From Syncephalastrum monosporum B8922 (taxonomy: Eukaryota > Mucoromycota > Mucoromycetes > Mucorales > Syncephalastraceae), in NCBI GenBank assembly GCA_000697355.1, contig JNEN01001272.1:1-64000 (forward strand): a DNA stretch of 64,000 nucleotides. Reading direction: 5' to 3'. Shown here piece by piece: positions 24,796 through 37,560 of the stretch. Below the pieces are notes generated by a model that did no database searches, was not told where the DNA came from, and saw only the letters and a list, made by a program, of their open reading frames with translations. The position numbers and the translations under genes were made by a program. The stretch's first letter is position 1. The number at the start of each line of letters is the position of its first letter.

Positions 24796-25380
24796 TTACA
24801 ACAGCTCGGGGTTCTGCGAGAACTCGAAGACGACAGCCTTGCCGGTGAGCTGCTTGTAGACGGCGGAGAAGGTGTCGATCTTGTACTCGAGCGAAGTAGC
24901 GTCCTTGGCATCGAGGAAGACGCGGATGGTCTTGTTGCCATCGACGGCGAAGCGGGTGCGCTTGCCAACGATCTCGGAGGGGTAGACGAGGTCGTCGAGG
25001 ATGGCAGAGTGGACAGCCTTGAGGGTACGGCTGATGGGACGGGGCTGCTTGAGCACCTCACGGCGGTTGGGCTTGGCCAAGATGCGGCGCTGAGCAACAA
25101 ACACGATGTGGCGGTCAGAGAACTTCTTCTCGAGCTCACGGGTCAGACGGGCCTGGATCTTGTTGAAAGCCTTCTGCTGGGGAACGGGCACAAAGATAAC
25201 AATGGCCTTGTTACCGCCAGCCACGTTGACTTCCTTGGCGGCCGTAATCTTGAGGGGACGAAGGTCCTTCTTGAGCTCGGGAACGTTGTTCTCGAGGTCA
25301 ATCAGAGCCTGGGCAACCGAAAGTTCGAACTCGTCAGAGGGCTTAGCGCCGGCGATCTTGACAATCTTGTTAGAAGCCAT
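24796..25380 (-). CDS. RPS7: 40S ribosomal protein eS7
   Basis: Small-subunit ribosomal protein, 194 residues in one uninterrupted coding exon, the expected length. The start is [20 protein letters not shown]; conserved segments include [19 protein letters not shown] and [20 protein letters not shown]. Upstream of the ATG the transcript strand has GCTAAC (branch-site consensus) followed 30 nt later by CTATGACAG (25395-25388 region), so a 5' UTR intron ending about 8 nt before the start codon is likely; this is common in ribosomal-protein genes. A plausible donor (GTAGGTG) lies near 25671. Codon use is strongly biased, as expected for high expression. Convergent with the mannosidase gene. Confidence 0.97.
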   Translation of the reverse strand: MASNKIVKIAGAKPSDEFELSVAQALIDLENNVPELKKDLRPLKITAAKEVNVAGGNKAIVIFVPVPQQKAFNKIQARLTRELEKKFSDRHIVFVAQRRILAKPNRREVLKQPRPISRTLKAVHSAILDDLVYPSEIVGKRTRFAVDGNKTIRVFLDAKDATSLEYKIDTFSAVYKQLTGKAVVFEFSQNPELL

Positions 25381-27902
25381 GCTGGCGGCTGTCATAGTAT
25401 ACAAGAATAATAAGTTGTGGTTAGCATTCCATCGCATTCACACATGAAGTATAAACCCCCATTGCCCGTTTCCAAATAACCCTCTTTTTTTTTGTAGCTC
25501 TCTCTAGCCATGCCCATCCATCCATTCATCCATCCATCCATCCGTTGGTGCATTCATCCATCCCATGGGTGCGTTGTCTCCTCGTGATCCACTTGTATAG
25601 GGGCTGATGTTGTCATGTCTATACTTACACTGGGTGCGCAATTGAAAGAGGGAGAGCACAGGTTGGCACCTACCGCGCCTTCACACCAGCCAGTCTGATT
25701 CAAACCCAGACATTTCAATTTCTCAATTTGGAAGGGGCGGTGAAAAAGGGACAATCCTCGACCTCTTTGCCTGCCCATTTAAAAGCCTGTCATCCGCTCT
25801 AGTTCTTCTCATTCATTGTGTGGACTGGCGTCATTCTAAAGGATCACTTCATATAGACATATGGCGGTGTATAAAAACATATTCGAGCATAGTGATATAC
25901 AGACTGCATCGGTATGATGTGTCGACTCTATCTACTCTAGATACAAGGCATACGCGTTTGTGTATAAATTAAATGTGATGAGGGCTTTAAACTTATGGGG
26001 TTACTTGAGAGCATATAGCATGTAATTTTGTGCATACAAATCTTGAATATATGCGACATCCTTGTCTAGCTAGCTATGAGCTCAATCGGATGCTATGGCG
26101 ACGGTCAGCAGTGGCTTAGGACCTCCAATGCAGAAAATCAGGACCTGCTTATTCTAATCGCAGCCAAAAGTTTAATTGCTGATACGCATATTTACCTCGT
26201 CTGACTGTTATGAGATATACGTTTGGCTACGTTCAGTGCGCGCAAGATACTCCTCTTTCCGCTCATATATGTCTTTCTACTCCACTGGGTGACAGAGTCG
26301 AAACTGTCCTTAGTGTCTTTCCAGCAATTGTATGTCCATGGGGGGCTTGAACATGCGTACAGAAGAAAGTTATCACACAGCACGCATGTTTTGTGGTTGC
26401 ACAAAGAACACAGTATAAGGCACTCTAACGCAGTCCATGCTTCCTTTACAGTTATACCTCACTGTTTCAAATGAACCGGGCAGGTGTGCCTTCCGGTCGA
26501 GCTTATTACTCTTAATCTGACCAAGTACCTGAGCAACCGGTAGTGTGTGTGCGTTGTTTGGACAAACCTCATACACCAGAGCCCGCCCTTCACGTCACAA
26601 CTGACTTCACATCAAAGAAAATGAGCCAAGCTTTAGAGCTTACAGCCTCTTAGACTGTGTCGGTATTCTATGTCTTGAAAGCTGGTTATGGCAATTCCTG
26701 TAAGGCGGTCTCCCTTTTGTAGCTTGTTGCTTGGTTTAACCTAAAGAATATCCATATAACTTGTAACAAGGCTTATAGTGTGCACGCATTTATTTTGCTA
26801 CTCTATAAGATGGGTGTCCGTGATGGAAGTACATAGCTCAGTTTCATGGGAGATAATCAACTCAACTTCTCGCGAGAAATAGTTTGGTGGGAGCAGATCT
26901 GGTGCCTTTGGATATTTCGATGACCTACGATTGATATGACCTTTTTTGCTGAATTACTGCCGTCTGTTTCTGCCTTATGCAGCTTGCTTGAGAAATTCTC
27001 GGCGACGGATAAAACAAAAGAGATTCGAAAGAAAATCGACTTGAATGCACACAGATTCTACGCACACTACAACGCATAGGAGTCGAAGCTTGCGCCGCAA
27101 TGCTTGGTGGATTCCATTGATTTCGCTTCTTATTTCCAGTATCAAATGCGAGAGAGTGTATTCCCCATACCCTGTCTTTATCGCTTTGTGGTCTTCTTGA
27201 TTTGTACGCATGCCACCACTTGTCTCCCATGAAGCGCATCCCAGTTGACCTTTCGGGGAAGAGAAGATATAGGCACCATTCGGCATGACGCAAACAAAAA
27301 CGAGCCAAACAAAAAGAATAGCAATTTCTGCGTGGATACTCACTTCATATGATACCTTGATACTGTATTTCAAAACTAACATACAACTAGGGGAAGGGGG
27401 AATCAGCAAATAGAGTAAAAGGTGGGCGATATAGCGAGATGGTGGCTGTGAGTATTACCATTGCCAAAAGAAAAGTGATACGGACAGAGCTTCTACTAGA
27501 TGAACGATCCCAGGTCAGTGGAAATACACCATCGTTATCAGCTTCTTCCAGCTTGGGATGACTGGTAGTAATTGTATGATCTGTCCGTGAAAATGCCCGC
27601 GATTCAGCTTATTCAATTCGCCCATTTTTATACAATAAATGAAAGGATTGATGTATTTACGTTGGGCTCTATTGTCTGCAGATGTGGCTATAATATTGAC
27701 CACATCCATTGAGAAATACGTCCTTCTTCATGTCCCAGATACGTTGCCTTGATGACAGCAAGACGCGTGAAAATGATACACAAAGACAGCTATCATACAA
27801 CACAGTACGACATATGACAATGAAGAGCAGGATTCAATGATTTGAACCACACAGATAAATTGCGCAACTTGACTCAGCATATGCACCTCACTTCTTCCGC
27901 AC
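25381..27902. other. eS7 promoter/leader and 2.1-kb gene-poor spacer
   Basis: The first 450 bp hold the putative 5' UTR intron and promoter of eS7, including a CATCCATCCATTCATCC microsatellite at 25513-25560 (and again TTCATCC near 25555). From about 25800 to 27902 only short random-looking frames occur; no family similarity seen on either strand. Confidence 0.5.
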
Positions 27903-29944
27903 ATGACAGACAGCAGCTTTTGGCGCTTGCTCGCAGTTATACAAAACGAGATCACCCATGCATTGAACAACAATGCTTCGACTACGCCAACTCATAATAA
28001 ACGTGCCCGCCATGTCCGGAATGTTGCGATCCTCGAAAAGCAAGCCTCAGAAGAGTTGTCAGAGCGCATGTACTTTAAAGCACTTACCACTGGAGCAGCC
28101 TTGATGTCACTTGGCCACCTCACGCAAGGCCTGCGCATCGTGGGAGACAGCTTTTGGGGTATGCATCGGGTCAACAAGGCAATCCTCGCGTACAGCGCCG
28201 CTCTCAAGTGTAAGGCACAAGACGACCACACTCAACTCGCTGCGTCGCGCATCGAAGCAGCACGCACCTACGTCCGCAAACGGAGGGATCCCCTTTTATG
28301 CTTACCCGACGAACTCGTGTCCGAGATCTTTTCTTTTCTTGATACCCAAAGCCGAGTCGCCTGCACGGCCGTGTCGCACACTTGGCGTCCGTATGCATTA
28401 TCGCCCTTCACGTGGAAGAGACTCGATGTACGTCTGAGGTCCGACTATGACATTACCGATGCATACATCGACAGCATCAGTCGCTACATGACGCCTCAAC
28501 TGGCCCACCTGACAGTCTATTCTGACGTCGATACGCGCGATTTCATGTCTTTAGTGGAAGATAAAAACTGTTTATCGTTGAAGACCTTGGGTAAGTGGCA
28601 GTCACCCTAGCACGCTACCTTCCTTTCCTTAAACGTCTATCTGTGCTAGAGCTGCTACGTCGTAACTCGCGCACGATAGGTCTTGATACATCGCTGCCAC
28701 GTAAATATTTCTGTGATCGCTTCTTTCGTTCACTGCAGCTCGTGGGCCAAAGACTCGTCCACTTACATATCGCCCTTTCTGTGGGCACCCTTTCGACACA
28801 CACCCTATGCCTGGTCCTTGATACCTGTCCAGCCCTGGAGTGTCTTGATTGCCGAAAGGACGGCATGCGCCTAGATGATCGGGATGACGTCCATGAACCG
28901 AATCTGTCTCTCGCCGAGCGAAGGCAGCCTTACCCGCTCAAGTATCTATCGTGGCCGATCGAGAGCTCTATCTGCAGAGATCCAGATTTCATTCCTTCCA
29001 AATTACCGAATCTCGAAATACTGATCTTATATCAGTCCTTAGTTTTTCCGCATCGTCACGATTTCAGTCCATTTTTGGAGCGACTCTCAGAGCTAAACCT
29101 CAAAGTTCTAAAGCTCGGCCATGATGCGGATAAGTCATCCGTTCATACATACGCCAGCGGCCATAACACGAAGAAAGGCATCCGTTGTCTGGGTTTATCT
29201 TATGTACCCATCAGTGATGCTGCACTGAAACGCCTGTTATTGCGACATCAGAACACCCTTCAAGACTTTGTATCCATGACGTGGGAACCTGCTGGACAGG
29301 ATTATGGTGGGCCCGGTGCCAACATTCAAGGCATACATTTTCCAGAGTTGAGGAGAGTGCACATAGTAGAACAATCCGAGAGCCTACCAGCCATTTTCCG
29401 GCCTCTCCCCAATTTCTTCGAGGCCTGCACATCAGCACTCACATCCGTCACCATTGTACAGCACCTTTTCGACCTGTCCTCCGCACGTGCGCTTCTGAAC
29501 TTTCCTTATCTGAAGCACGCTTCCATTTACGAACTAGGCAGCCACCCACAACAAGCCATGGAACCTATGGTAGCCTTCGTAAGAGGGCTAGCCAAACAAA
29601 AGACGGCATGCCCGCTTCAAGTACTCGACCTGGCGATAGGTCTCTCGTTTGATGAAGATTATGAGAAGCTTTTTGTTGCTGCCGGCAAAATTGCATCGCT
29701 GCAAAGTTTCAAGGTAGTCCCTGGTACTCTCGTACACCGAAATCCTGCTTTGAGTGTAAAAGCTGTCACTCGTTTCATCAGACATGCCGTACGCTCAGGC
29801 CTGCCCGAAAACTTGAAGCGTATCGAATTTGTCTTGGAAAACGGGGACATCATGGGAGTAGAGCATGATCATTATGAGCTTGCAAAAGCTAACTTATATG
29901 CCGCCTTTCCACGTCTCGAAGAAATCGCTATCTCTATAGCCTAA
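27903..29944 (+). CDS. F-box protein with helical N-terminus and leucine-rich C-terminus
   Basis: Two exons, 27903-28590 and 28650-29944, join in frame (KTLELLRRNSR) to give 660 residues. An N-terminal helical region (about 40-125) with an Ala-rich pattern such as NKAILAYSAALKCKA suggests degenerate TPR-like repeats. The F-box lies at about 135-180: LCLPDELVSEIFSFLDT then WRPYALSPFTWKRLDV. The rest is LRR-like, with spaced motifs PNLEILILYQSL, LNLKVLKLG and KGIRCLGLSYVPISDAAL. By family knowledge it would be the substrate receptor of an SCF ubiquitin ligase; TPR plus F-box plus LRR recalls yeast Dia2/Pof3 but specific orthology is not shown. Its targets are unknown. Confidence 0.85.
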
Positions 29945-30651
29945 TTACTCGATAGTAATCAAGATACCAATATTCTCATCTATGTACTTTTCAAATAAGA
30001 AAATGTATCAACAAAGCAGCAATACCACACAGCTTCTATGTGCTAGTCAGCAACGGCTACTTAATATCCAGCGTGTCGACGAGATAGCATGTAACAAGAA
30101 TGCTGCTAGTCCAAAAGTAAAAGTGTCATCGTCCCACAACTGCACAGTTTTGAAGTTCAAGCGACGTAAAATGAACGTGTTGACACTGAAAAAAGAAGTG
30201 GTCCTTGACCCGCAAGATGACTGACGGACCAGAAACGCTACAGCCAAGTTCACAATTTTATCCAATTGCCTCGTCCTCTTGTCCCAATGCAAGAAAAATT
30301 TACTGCACAGTCTCGTCCTTGTCTTTCTGATAGACGAGCTTTCCTCTTTTGAATAGCTTTGTTCGTCTTGTGTGATCTCTCAATACTATGTTATCCATGT
30401 ACGCTGACAGGCCATGTTCTGATGGGAGATTAGCTACAATGGAGAGGAAAGGAGAATAGGACAATAGAAGAGGACAACACCCGTAATCCATATAATTTGG
30501 GCTGGTCTGAAAGATTTTGGGATGTCAGAGTCCCGGGGCTACGTCACAAATTGACGGCCGGTGCCGGCTGTCGACAAGAAAAACAGCAAGCACAGGCAGA
30601 GTAAAAATTTCCCACTTTTTGCTTTACTTACCCCCTTCTCTACCCATCGCC
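29945..30651. other. Intergenic spacer between F-box gene and NDUFV2
   Basis: No convincing gene. ACGTCACAAATTGACGG near 30540 and the GC-rich GGCCGGTGCCGGC near 30557 lie about 100 bp upstream of the NDUFV2 start and may be promoter elements; a GGCCGGTGCCGACC block recurs near 33400. Pyrimidine-rich leader follows. Confidence 0.4.
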
Positions 30652-31520
30652 ATGCACTCCATACGCGCTGTTGCACGCAAGGCCGCCGCCTCTCCTCTTC
30701 GCCTGAACCGCCGCTCCCTCCATTCCTCGCAGGCTGCCTTGTCCGACGCGCTTTTCATCGTACGATTTATCCGATAGAGAAGCAAGAAGTGCATTCGATA
30801 TTAATTCCCACCTTCCTTCTTTTCACCTAGCATCGCGACACGCCCGAGAACAATGCAAAGATTCCCTTTTCGTTCAACGCCGAGAACGAGAAGCGCATTG
30901 AGGAGATTCTGAAGAAGTACCCTCCCCAGTACAAGAAGGCTGCCATCATGCCTCTCCTGGATCTCGGCCAGAGACAGCATGGCTTCACCTCCATTTCGGT
31001 CATGAACGAGGTCGCCCGTCGTCTTGAGGTGCCCCCCATGCGCGTCTACGAGGTGGCTACGTTCTATACCATGTTCAACAGGTAATGCGAATGCTCCTGC
31101 TATCGTGCATCGAAACTGACGGCAGACAATAGACAGCCCGTCGGTAAGCACTTTTTGCAGCTGTGCACGACGACACCTTGCCAGCTGGGTGGCTGCGGCT
31201 CGACCAAGATTCTGGACACGATCACCGAGCACCTCAACATCCAGCCTGGTGAGACCACCAAGGATGGCCTGTTCACCCTCGTCGAGGTCGAATGTGCCGG
31301 CGCTTGCGTGAACGCTCCTGTGATGGCCATCAACGACGATTACTATGAGGACTTGACTCCCGAGACGACCAAGAAGCTGCTGGATAACATCAAGGCCGGT
31401 AAGCCCATCAAGGCCGGTCCCCAGTCTGGCCGCCACACCTGCGAGCCTGCAGCGGGCGTGTACACCTCGCTCAACAGCGAGCCCTACGGCCCTGGATTCA
31501 AGGTGCGCTCCGACCTGTAA
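30652..31520 (+). CDS. NDUFV2: NADH:ubiquinone oxidoreductase 24-kDa subunit (complex I)
   Basis: Matrix-arm subunit of respiratory complex I that carries the N1a [2Fe-2S] cluster. Three exons (30652-30759, 30831-31081, 31133-31520) give 248 residues. Residues 1-30 are Arg/Ser/Ala-rich ([20 protein letters not shown]), a mitochondrial presequence. The thioredoxin-like domain contains [10 protein letters not shown] and [11 protein letters not shown], which together supply the four cluster cysteines; the helical part has [12 protein letters not shown]. The presence of complex I excludes fungal lineages that lost it, such as Saccharomyces. It converges on the mannosyltransferase gene across a CT-rich spacer. 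Confidence 0.96.
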
Positions 31521-31811
31521 TCCCCTCGCCACTCTCTCTCTATCTCTGTCTCTCTCTCTCTCTGTCTCTCTTTCCTCTCTTTCCAACTTTTTAGATATTG
31601 TTCTTTATAAATGTTTCGTGTTGATGCCATAAAATAAACAAAAAGCGCGTATACATAGTGAGGGTGATATATTTTGGTATGACGGGAGGTTTGCAAAAGG
31701 AAGATAAAGAAAATATGAAAGCGCGATAAAGAAAAAAAATCTAGACTAGATATACAAATGGAAGGCATACATATTAGGCTTTTGTTTTTTTTTTGTATAT
31801 GTATGATATTA
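31521..31811. repeat. Convergent spacer with CT microsatellite
   Basis: A (CT)n tract with TCTGTCTC interruptions at about 31527-31580 follows the NDUFV2 stop codon. AATAAA near 31632 is a candidate polyadenylation signal. The rest is AT-rich 3' UTR sequence shared by two converging genes. Confidence 0.8.
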
Positions 31812-32956
31812 TTATAATGCGATGGTGTCCTTCTCAGCGTGATAGATTCTGTAGCTGGGGATACCATAGACAGAGAAGCCCATGGAACGGGCCACCTTGC
31901 CAAACGCCTCCGAGTCAATCTCGTGCTGGTACCCGAATGCGGGGAAATTGGCCCCTTCACGGTGGACGTGCGACCTAGTTTATTCGTTAATCCGAAAGCT
32001 CTGGCTTCCCTCGGCTGAACTTACTTGACGAGCGTAAATGTCGCACCGACACCATCCAGCGGTACCTTGTGCTCATCCCCAAGGTGCGTGGGCATGTCCA
32101 CAAGGAGCGTCCGCCCGGTCGCAATGGTATCGAAGCCCTCCATGAGAATAAAGTCAGGGTCGATCCACTTTTGTTTCTCCAGCGAATAGTCGGTCTCTTG
32201 CCAGTTGTTCTTGTCGTAGGCCCAGTACTGGTTATCGGCCCGGGCCATGAGACAGTTGGGCACAATGACATCGACGTCCGCTCGCATGAGGTCGTCAAAG
32301 ATGGTGGCGGGGTATTCAACGAGGTCCACGTCGACCCAGGCCACCCACGAGTGATAATCCCGCAGGGCAGACGACAGCAAAAAGTTGCGCGCCCGGGCCA
32401 TCACTGAGCGACGGTACGGCTGCTCCTCGTACGCGTCCTGCTTACGGATAGGAATCTCGAATGTAAAGTGCCGGTCATAGACCACAATCTCGTGGAAGGC
32501 TGGTCCCGTGCTGTCATACCACCGGTGTTGCCGTGCTTCCACTGCGTCCACCACACGTTGCACAGCATCCATCGTGTCCTGTCCGTCAGTGACGAGCAGT
32601 CCAATCGAGATCAGGTCGTTGGGGTATGTTGTGCGCTCGAGCAACTCGAAATAGCGTTCGAGGTATTCGATCCCTTCGTGCTGGATCGGTGTAAGGACCA
32701 GCAGCCGTTCTCGACGCTGGCTGGCCTCGGCTGAGGCATTCAGGCCATTGAGATTAAGATAATAGGACATGTGGTTATGCTGTTGCTCTGTTGCTTTTTG
32801 GAATGGTTGTGCGTTGAGAAGCGACCGTGCGGCATGGCAGGTCGTAGCGTGCGGTACATTGCGCTTCAAGAGATAGAGCGACAGCGAAAAAAGGAGAGCC
32901 CCCATCAGGGCCAATCGCTTCACGCCTCGGAGGTTCAAGGCCGCTGTGGTGAACAT
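31812..32956 (-). CDS. Anp1/Mnn9/Van1-family alpha-mannosyltransferase (GT62)
   Basis: Golgi glycosyltransferase of the family that builds the mannan backbone on N-glycans in yeast (M-Pol complexes). Exons in transcript order 32956-32025 and 31974-31812; 364 residues. A type II membrane anchor occupies about residues 13-30 (KRLALMGALLFSLSLYLLKR). The catalytic domain has RLLVLTPIQHEGIEYLERYF, a DxD motif in AWVDVDLVEYP, VDVIVPNCLMAR and a C-terminal HREGANFPAFGYQHEIDSEA, all typical of Anp1/Mnn9. Which of Anp1, Mnn9 or Van1 it corresponds to is not settled, and zygomycete walls carry less mannan than yeast walls, so its main product is inference. Confidence 0.92.
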
Positions 32957-35900
32957 TCAGCCAAAGGAGAGAAGGAAAAGGGAAAAAGGGAAAAGAAGGA
33001 AATAAAAGAAAATAGGAAGTGCCGGGTTTTTTAGCCAACGCAACACAAACTCACCGCCTAAAAATGGCTGTGTATGTGCGTGCCCGCGAGTCTGTGTGTG
33101 CCTGAGATGTGAATCACTGCGCATTGGCAGGCAAGGTGCTTATAAACTTGCAGCTTAGTTTTTCTCATCTTTGACGACAATAAAATAGAGACAGGCCAAA
33201 ATGAAAACAACGCATTACGGCAAGAAAAAGAAAAGTCAGAATAGTATAGTCTACTTGGAGGTGAACTTCACCGCAGCACATTTGGAAAAAAACAAAAAAA
33301 AAAGCTGTACTCTATTATTGTTCATCACTGCAGGCAAAAATAAATCAGGTACCAAGGGCTGAGTTTCCGTAGGAATCAGCTTTGACCTAGAACGTCCAAG
33401 GCCGGTGCCGACCGTTGCACAAGAGCGATCCTCAAAGCAGAGATCGACGGTGTGGTGCCAAGACGACGCTAATCATGGTGTTTTGGCCTCTAATTTATCG
33501 TACACACACACACTTTACTTAATACTTCTCAATTCATTAGTTATCGAGCGATGAGTGCATTGCAGCAGGAAAAAAAAAGGAATTAGTGCCATTCGAACTT
33601 CACGATATCAATTTTTTCCCCAATTCTGGGCGGCGCGGTCTAAGTCACCTCAATAGCAGCGCCGCTTTTACACCTTGACCCGGGCTGTCCAATCAAAATC
33701 AGCGCCGACCAGTACGAAAAACCCAGGGAAATTTCTTGTGCCATCCTTCCCCGCAATGGATACGTACGTATGCTAATTCGGCTTCATAAGCTGGCTGAGG
33801 GCAGCTCGAAAAAGAAACAGGAGCGAGCGCAAGTCTGTCACACAATTAGAGAGATGGCGTGTAATCATAAAAGCGGGCTGTGGTGGAAAGAAAAAGAATT
33901 GATCTAAAATACTAGAAAATCCTGAATTTTTTTAAAATCCGTCGCCTACGCAACAACCAAGAAGGACATCCAAACGCTTTCTTCTTTCGCCGCTGTGCAA
34001 TCTTCAATAACAGGCCTCAAAGGATGAAAGGGTGGTGTCATACGGAGGCTCAATTACACTCAATTAGGGGAGCAGTACCACCAAGGAGACAACTAGTTGC
34101 TGTATATAGATTTCCATAGATGATATGCAATTCTGAATCGTGCAGTGCTTCCGGATTCCAGTGTACCAGAATACAACTCAATTGCCGCCAGATAAAATCC
34201 GAATGTTGCAAAGAAAGGAACCCAGTTGTCGCATCACAGCAATCAATAGCTGTAAAACGCAACATTTAGCATTCAGAATGCGACACTTGCATTTTTCATG
34301 AATGGCTTTTTATTTTGCTACACTGTATGTTCATTCACACGACATCTTTTTTGGTAATTTGTGCGCTGCGAGTCTGGGCTTGACGGCATGTCATCGCCCG
34401 CCGGATTGGCCGACCGGGGCGAGACCATTTTTGCTTTTCACTCCATCTGACATGTATGGTAAGATATAAACAAAAGAAAGCAGCAGAAAGCAAGACCAAC
34501 AAAGGATGACATCGAGACGATAAATCACATGCAGTGTAAACAGTGTGTGCCATTATCATTACAAAAGACGCAACATAGCCATCTCTATGACGGCCTTTGC
34601 GCAATGGCCCTAATTCCCCCTTGGCTTGGAGTGTACTTCTGTCAGAAACAGGCCGCATAAATTATACCGAGTTTATAGGTGATTGTTCCACCATACCAGG
34701 GCACTGGTTACAAAAAAAGGGAGGGTGGGGGGAGGGACGAAAAGTGCGTACATCCTTTGACTGTGGGACATATTTTGAGACGCCACCTAATTGGGATCGA
34801 CGCACCACCCTGTCTGGCTTCCTTTTGGTCCACACATCGGCTGCGCGGATTTTACGACAGTATGTGCCGTTTATGCGTGTATTCCGCAGCCATGCTTTTA
34901 TTTCGGCGATCGGCAGGGCGTAAAAGGAGTGCGTGCAAGAATCCAATGGTAACAAAACCTTCGTTACAAGGATTGAAATATGTACTTACATGAAAGTCAC
35001 ATGTTCTCTTTAGAGTTAGTTACGTCGTAAAATGTTGGGTTGATGAGGCTTTGCTTCTAAGCACCTGAAAACTCTAAACAAAGAAATGCCGAGTGATGAG
35101 ATGTGTACACTGTGTGCCGTTTGTACGTGTGGGCGTGTACGTGCTCTCTCGCCCGTGCACTTTAGAGTGATAGTTTTAGTTGTTTTGTCGGACGCCTCCA
35201 TCATGGCACGGCTTGGCACTGAGAATAGCACGAGTGTTCTGGCTTAAACATGGTTCTTCAACGTGCTGTTCCCGTTCTTATTCTCTCGATTTTCAGTTGC
35301 ATCACAACACGCCCCACGTGCTTTTCTTTTTCTTTTTTCTTGCGAACACATACGCTAAACCTGTACAAAGGGCGCAGCAAACAAAAGATAGTAAAAAGCA
35401 TAGCATCGCATGAGGCACGCGGCATGTGCAGCTCCTTCTTTAGAGTTGCACATTTAGGGAAAAAAACAGAAAGGTCCCTGTTCGCTTTAATTGCCTTGAG
35501 TCCAATTTACACCTGCAATTGCGAGCATCTGTTGGGTATATGCAAAGAAGTTATGGGCAGAAGAATTGTATTGTCGCAGCTCCATTTGCCTTTTCGTGCA
35601 ATGCCAAAAATACCTGCTTTACACAGCCGATGGTAGAGAGTGTGACGATCACATACAAAAGAATGGATTGGCCCACGACTGAGACTTTTTGGCTGCAGAT
35701 GTATCCGAGAATAAGGTCCAATGCAGCCCAAATTGGGCTTCATACGCCGATCCGCTTAGGCTATATTAGGATTCGAACCCGAACGAATTTGGTCAAGTCG
35801 TGACATGTCAACTCATACCCGATCTGCCTCTATTCTCATACGGGAGTGAGTCAGCCAGGGACTGTCGCATGACATACACTGACTCGGTCGGCATAGAAGG

Positions 35901-36696
35901 GATGGTGTAATTGAGGGTGGTGCTGGTCATTATGGATGTTGCATGAAGTAACGAGCAAATGAGAGGGGCTACTATATCCTGCTAAAAGAGCAATAATTCC
36001 AGGCTATTATGACATACTTCATGCCCCGCGCGCGGACAGATAGATGAATATGACGAAACGCCAGAAAAGGAGATCAGAGAAATAAGGGAGACAAAAGAAA
36101 CGCACACACATATATGCATGCACATACGTATACACGCACACACACACAATGAATTGGAGAAGAGGGCAGCGACGTGCATAATGCATATCATGATAAGAAC
36201 CGAAGACATCCATGGGATGAACTCCTTGGCTGCCAAGAAGTGTCAAGAGATACTTTTGAAAGACGAATTGCAAGATGTTAGTTGTCAGCTGTGAGACCAC
36301 GCCATCCACCAGACCATTGTTTCTTTGAAACAAAAAGCATACAACACTTTTTTTTTGCTGAGTTAATATTTTTGCGTCCAGAACGTCCAAAACCACGCCA
36401 GCGTCATTGGTCACACGAGCAGAGAGTAGTATAGTATGAAGTTACAGGGGATCGACGTCTAACTCGCCTGGTAACTTTTTATAATACGCCAAGAACTCAC
36501 TAAATTTCAACGCTAGCAGGATCCAACCCAATTTTCTGATGTCGTGCAGAGAAACAAAGTCTTTTTCATTTTATAGAGCATATATGTACAATATACAAGT
36601 TAATCTTTTTATATACAGCAGGAGCAAAGGGCATGGATGATATGGGAGGATGTGAATCATGGGTAAAGAGGAAAAGAAAGAAAGAAAAAAGAAAGC
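32957..36696. other. 3.7-kb gene-poor region
   Basis: No gene supported on either strand. Features seen: poly-A tracts near 33285 and 33563, ACACACACACAC near 33503 and 36135, CCAATCAAAATCAGCGCCGACCAG near 33688 (a CCAAT box), a possible repeat fragment at 34019-34054 resembling 21853-21893, and pyrimidine-rich sequence near 35315-35345. Short frames in 34597-35803 lack family resemblance and splice structure. Confidence 0.5.
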
Positions 36697-37560
36697 TTAG
36701 TTTGGCCAGTCAGGGCCGAGCCAGCCGAGACGACCAAAGACACTCCACAACGTGGAGACCTTGTTGACGTCGATCCGGCACAGCTTTTGAGCGTCCGACT
36801 TTCGGAAAGGAGATTGGGCGCGATGGGCGGCCTGGGCAGCGAGCACGAGGGTGCGCTTGCACTTCAAGTATTGTTCAGGGTTCAGGCGCAGGGTGGAGGC
36901 GATCGTCACCTCACCAGGGTGGAGGCGCTCATAATAAGGCATGTTTTGTACATTGAGGGGGGAGCCCTTCCAGATCACCCGCACGCCTGGTTTCTTGTCA
37001 AAGACGCCCATGTCGGGCATCCAGCCCTCAGCAAAGACCTCGTGATCAGAGACGCTGAGGTCGACACGGTCATACGCTGCCGCAGCGTCCGTCTTGGACT
37101 TTTTGACTTCCTTGCTTGCTGAGCAATTCGAGGCGCTGCGCTTGCGATTGACCGTAACGGAAGGTGTCGGGCTGGGCGGCAGCGAAGGCGACTTCTTCAC
37201 CGAGTGTTGACGAATGGGTGTGGGCTTTTTGATGGTCAAAGAAGAGGAGGAAGGACGACGAAGGGTAATGGTCGTAATGGCAGGCGAAGTGGGCGAAGTG
37301 GGCGGAAGCGTGAAGGACGGCAGAGGCGATGACAAGCCGAGGGCGTGGTGACGCTCCCGATGGAAGGCAAAGACCTTGGGACGGGTAGCTCGTGTGCCAA
37401 AGCCCTTGGGCGAAGGCAGGTGCGGCGGAGGTGTCTCAGGCAACATCTCGCCGGAAGAGACGGAGCAGGATGACGACATGTCGCTCATGGATGCCTTGGG
37501 AGTCGCAGGTGGCGACAGCAACCGGTCGGTAGGGGTGTGTACTAGTGTCGAGAGATCCAT
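36697..37560 (-). CDS. SWIRM-domain protein
   Basis: An intronless 287-residue protein. The first two thirds are disordered and Ser/Pro-rich, with SP/TP sites (LLSPPATPKAS, SPTSPAI) and basic patches (VNRKRSAS, KKPTPIRQHSVKK) suggesting nuclear import and proline-directed phosphorylation. The C-terminal 90 residues form a SWIRM domain: YYERLHPGEVTIASTLRL, QYLKCKRTLVLAA and DVNKVSTLWSVFGRLGWLG, ending close to the protein end. Fungal proteins with only a C-terminal SWIRM (Fun19 in S. cerevisiae, Laf1/Laf2 in S. pombe) associate with chromatin or histone deacetylase complexes; that role here is inference. The start is placed at 37560 because the open frame upstream to 37968 is hydrophobic, pyrimidine-derived leader. 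Confidence 0.85.
   Translation of the reverse strand: MDLSTLVHTPTDRLLSPPATPKASMSDMSSSCSVSSGEMLPETPPPHLPSPKGFGTRATRPKVFAFHRERHHALGLSSPLPSFTLPPTSPTSPAITTITLRRPSSSSLTIKKPTPIRQHSVKKSPSLPPSPTPSVTVNRKRSASNCSASKEVKKSKTDAAAAYDRVDLSVSDHEVFAEGWMPDMGVFDKKPGVRVIWKGSPLNVQNMPYYERLHPGEVTIASTLRLNPEQYLKCKRTLVLAAQAAHRAQSPFRKSDAQKLCRIDVNKVSTLWSVFGRLGWLGPDWPN

Noticed and set aside
25009..25410. 133-codon plus ORF
   Set aside because: Antisense of eS7.
30801..31586. 261-codon minus ORF
   Set aside because: Antisense of NDUFV2 exons 2-3 with an Arg/Glu start from the CT repeat.
35760..35790. tRNA-like GATTCGAAC box
   Set aside because: The T-arm stem pairs in only two or three positions and no matching D-arm, anticodon arm or acceptor stem could be found.
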